Source: Oscillospiraceae bacterium (GTDB lineage: Bacteria; Bacillota_A; Clostridia; Oscillospirales; Oscillospiraceae). From it: 6,138 nucleotides of DNA. Shown here one piece after another: positions 4,425-6,138 of this stretch. The notes beneath the pieces were generated by a model. The model searched no databases, was not told where the DNA came from, and saw only the letters and a program-made list of their open reading frames with translations. Each line of letters begins with the position of its first letter. Position 1 is the stretch's first letter. The stretch is from the NCBI GenBank assembly GCA_017936985.1, contig JAGBEM010000276.1, positions 1 to 6,138 on the forward strand, given 5' to 3'. The position numbers and the translations under genes are program-made.

Positions 4425-5114
4425 ATGAAGATCCCCCTGTCTGACCGTCTGCGTTCCTGCTGCAATTTCATAGCCCCCGGCGACCGGGTAGCAGACGTAG
4501 GCTGCGACCATGGGTATCTTGGTATCTGGCTGCTGACCCAGGGAATCGCCAGCTTTGTGTTTGCCTCCGATGTCCGGGAAGGCCCACTGCAAAGTGCCAG
4601 GCGCAACGCCCAAAAGTACGGCACAGCAGAGAAAATGTCCTTCCACCTGTCTGACGGTGTTCAAAAGCTCCCCCGGGATTTTGACACACTGGTCTGCGCA
4701 GGCATGGGCGGCGACACCATGATCTCCATTTTGGAGGCAGCTCCCTGGCTGCAAAGCAATCAGTACCGTCTTGTGCTCCAGTGCCAAAGCAAAACGCCGA
4801 TGCTTCGGGGTTACCTGTCAGAAAAAGGCTGGCGCATCACAGAAGAAGCTGTTCTGCGGGATGGGAAATTTCTGTACACTGTTATGGAAGTATACTGGGA
4901 ACCGGAATATCCCCGGTTGACTCCGGCACAAACCTACTTCCCACCGGCGCTTATGGAAAATCCCGGAGAAGCCCTGCCGGACTATTACCAATGGGTCATC
5001 GGCGGATTGGAAATCGCCACCGCCCATCAAAACGCCCCTGTGAAGGAGCAAATTCTTGCCGAGCTTCAAGCCCTGGCAGAACATCACCCATGGCTGAAGG
5101 AGGAATCTGCATGA
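4425..5114 (+). CDS. trmK: tRNA (adenine(22)-N1)-methyltransferase TrmK
   Basis: Methylates N1 of adenine 22 in the D-loop region of tRNAs, using S-adenosylmethionine. The protein has 229 residues, close to the family length. The SAM-binding motif VADVGCDHGYLGIW is at 22-35, the acidic end of the next strand is at SDV (48-50), and the family signature DTLVCAGMGGDTM is at 87-99. The C-terminal part is helical, as in the family. The segment LVLQCQSK (116-123) has Cys where TrmK proteins commonly have LQP, probably a tolerated change. The ATG at 4425 is chosen over an upstream in-frame start because GGAGGT (4413-4418) precedes it and the upstream start lies before the terminator hairpin. It overlaps the Nif3-family gene by ATGA, the same pairing as yqfN-yqfO in Bacillus subtilis. 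Confidence 0.95.
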   Translation: MKIPLSDRLRSCCNFIAPGDRVADVGCDHGYLGIWLLTQGIASFVFASDVREGPLQSARRNAQKYGTAEKMSFHLSDGVQKLPRDFDTLVCAGMGGDTMISILEAAPWLQSNQYRLVLQCQSKTPMLRGYLSEKGWRITEEAVLRDGKFLYTVMEVYWEPEYPRLTPAQTYFPPALMENPGEALPDYYQWVIGGLEIATAHQNAPVKEQILAELQALAEHHPWLKEESA

Positions 5115-5902
5115 CAACTGTCGCTGACATTCTCAAATACGTCGAAACCATCGCACCCCCCTACATGAAAGAATCCTGGGACAATGTGGGTCTGCTCTGC
5201 GGCAGCCGTAGCACGCCCGTCACCAAAATTCTGGTGGCCCTGGACCCCTTTGAAGGTGTCTGCCGGGAAGCTGCCGCATGGGGCGCAGAGCTGATCGTCA
5301 CCCACCACCCCCTGATCTTCCAGCCGCCCAAAGCTATTACCGATGAGACCTCCGTGGGCAGAGCCATCATGTCCCTCTGCGCTGCCGGTATCAGCGCCAT
5401 CAACGCCCACACCAACTTAGACTGCACCCCTGGCGGCGTCAACGATGTATTTGCCGCCAAGCTGGGTCTTGAAAACATCCAGGTCATCGCTCCCACCGGT
5501 ACCAACGAGGACGGTATCCCCTACGGCCTGCTCCGTTGCGGTCAAGTCAGCGAGCAATCCATGGAAGCCTTCCTTTCCCATGTGAAAGCCGCTTTGGGCT
5601 GTGAAGGGCTGCGTTATGTAAACTCCGGAAAACCCGTCTGTAAGGTAGCTGTGGGCGGCGGCAGCTGTGCCGGCGCTATACTGGATGCCCTGGCAGCCGG
5701 TTGTGACACCTTTGTCACCGCGGATGTCCGCTACAATCAATTCTGGGATGCCCACGATTTGGGGCTGAACCTCATTGATGCCGGTCATTTCCAAACAGAA
5801 AACCCCGTTGTCCCTGTTTTGGCAGAGAGAATCGCTGCTGCATTTCCGGATGTGGCGGTAAAAATCTCCGAAACCCACCGGGACTGCATGAAATTCTATT
5901 GA
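5111..5902 (+). CDS. Nif3-like dinuclear metal centre protein (YqfO/GTP cyclohydrolase 1 type 2 family)
   Basis: A 263-residue cytoplasmic protein of the Nif3/DUF34 family, normally a toroidal hexamer binding two metal ions per subunit. Its true function is unsettled despite the GTP cyclohydrolase 1 type 2 label. WDNVGLL (23-29), the metal-binding THHPLIF (64-70, with His65 and His66), NAHTNLD (98-104, with Asp104) and AGHFQTE (224-230, with His226 and Glu230) are all present, so the metal site is complete. The Bacillus YqfO-type inserted middle domain is absent or reduced, as the length is that of the short form. The ATG at 5111 overlaps the trmK stop (ATGA), with AAGGAGGA (5097-5104) upstream. 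Translational coupling with trmK is likely. Confidence 0.94.
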   Translation: MTTVADILKYVETIAPPYMKESWDNVGLLCGSRSTPVTKILVALDPFEGVCREAAAWGAELIVTHHPLIFQPPKAITDETSVGRAIMSLCAAGISAINAHTNLDCTPGGVNDVFAAKLGLENIQVIAPTGTNEDGIPYGLLRCGQVSEQSMEAFLSHVKAALGCEGLRYVNSGKPVCKVAVGGGSCAGAILDALAAGCDTFVTADVRYNQFWDAHDLGLNLIDAGHFQTENPVVPVLAERIAAAFPDVAVKISETHRDCMKFY

Positions 5903-5927
5903 TTTTTCCTTCATTCGGTGCTAGAAT
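5899..5927 (+). promoter_or_regulatory. Promoter of the YebC-family gene
   Basis: TTGATT (5899-5904) and TAGAAT (5922-5927) are 17 bases apart, with an extended -10 TG at 5919-5920. The -35 overlaps the last bases of the Nif3-family gene. Transcription would start near 5934. No terminator is visible between the two genes, so read-through is also possible. Confidence 0.75.
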
Positions 5928-5973
5928 AGATTGGAAATTTTGAAAGACCACTTTACGAAGGGAAGAAATAAAT

Positions 5974-6138
5974 ATGTCCGGACATTCCAAATGGCATAAC
6001 ATTCAGAAAACCAAGGGCGCACAGGACGCCAAGCGCGCTGCCGCCTTTACCAAGATCGCAAAAGAGCTGATCGTGGCAGTTAAGGAGGGTGGCGGCATCA
6101 CCGACCCTGCCAACAACTCCCGTCTGGCTACCGTTATC
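5974..6138 (+). CDS. YebC/PmpR family protein (partial, cut by the right edge)
   Basis: The first 55 codons of a YebC/PmpR family protein; full-length members have about 240 residues. The diagnostic start [11 protein letters not shown] is followed by [30 protein letters not shown] and [12 protein letters not shown], all strongly conserved. Members act as transcriptional regulators or, as shown for some YebC proteins, as translation factors that ease ribosome stalling at proline-rich sequences. Which applies cannot be told from this fragment. AAGGGAAG (5958-5965) precedes the ATG at a good distance. Confidence 0.96.
   Translation, partial: MSGHSKWHNIQKTKGAQDAKRAAAFTKIAKELIVAVKEGGGITDPANNSRLATVI

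Noticed and set aside
4164..4787. Minus-strand open frame of 207 codons opposite the DUF1858 and trmK genes
   Set aside because: It spans two recognisable genes and a terminator on the other strand; its composition is that of an antisense shadow.
4781..5110. N-terminal extension of the Nif3-family protein
   Set aside because: It would overlap trmK in another frame; the ATGA junction with a good ribosome site and the family's normal N-terminus support the start at 5111.

Overview
The window looks like the chromosome of a low-to-mid GC Gram-positive anaerobe, most likely a gut Clostridia lineage such as Oscillospirales. The evidence is AGGAGG-type ribosome binding sites, near-consensus sigma-A promoters with extended -10 elements (TGCTATAAT occurs twice), a secreted SH3-NlpC/P60 hydrolase, a YerC-type TrpR-family regulator, a trmK-Nif3 gene pair and a DUF1858 redox protein. 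The genus cannot be fixed from the sequence.

Layout. Positions 1-169 hold the promoter of a secreted cell-wall hydrolase (170-1126), with a WalR-like direct repeat at its predicted transcription start and hints of a divergent minus-strand gene leaving the left edge. The promoter of a tRNA-Gly(GCC) gene (1163-1238) overlaps the hydrolase stop codon, and a strong terminator follows the tRNA. Positions 1282-1450 carry a dense array of short hairpins joined by ATGAAG/CTTCAT linkers. Directly behind it is an AT-richer orphan P-loop kinase-like gene (1475-2035), which looks like an acquired cassette. A terminator-like hairpin separates it from a convergent minus-strand cluster: substrate-binding lipoprotein (3888-3103), amino-acid-type ABC permease (3099-2452) and YerC/TrpR-like regulator (2394-2119). 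No ABC ATPase gene is present in the window. The cluster promoter has a tandem CTTTATCG repeat filling its spacer and an inverted repeat over its -35 element, so it is probably controlled by a dedicated repressor, and YerC is the obvious candidate.

Divergent from this cluster is a plus-strand group: a DUF1858 CxxC protein (4136-4366), a terminator-like hairpin, trmK (4425-5114, tRNA A22 methyltransferase), and a Nif3-family metal protein (5111-5902) overlapping trmK by ATGA. A new promoter then leads into a YebC/PmpR family gene cut by the right edge.

The most unusual parts are the hairpin array with its adjacent foreign-looking kinase gene, and the regulatory architecture of the ATPase-less transporter cluster. 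The rest is ordinary housekeeping content.
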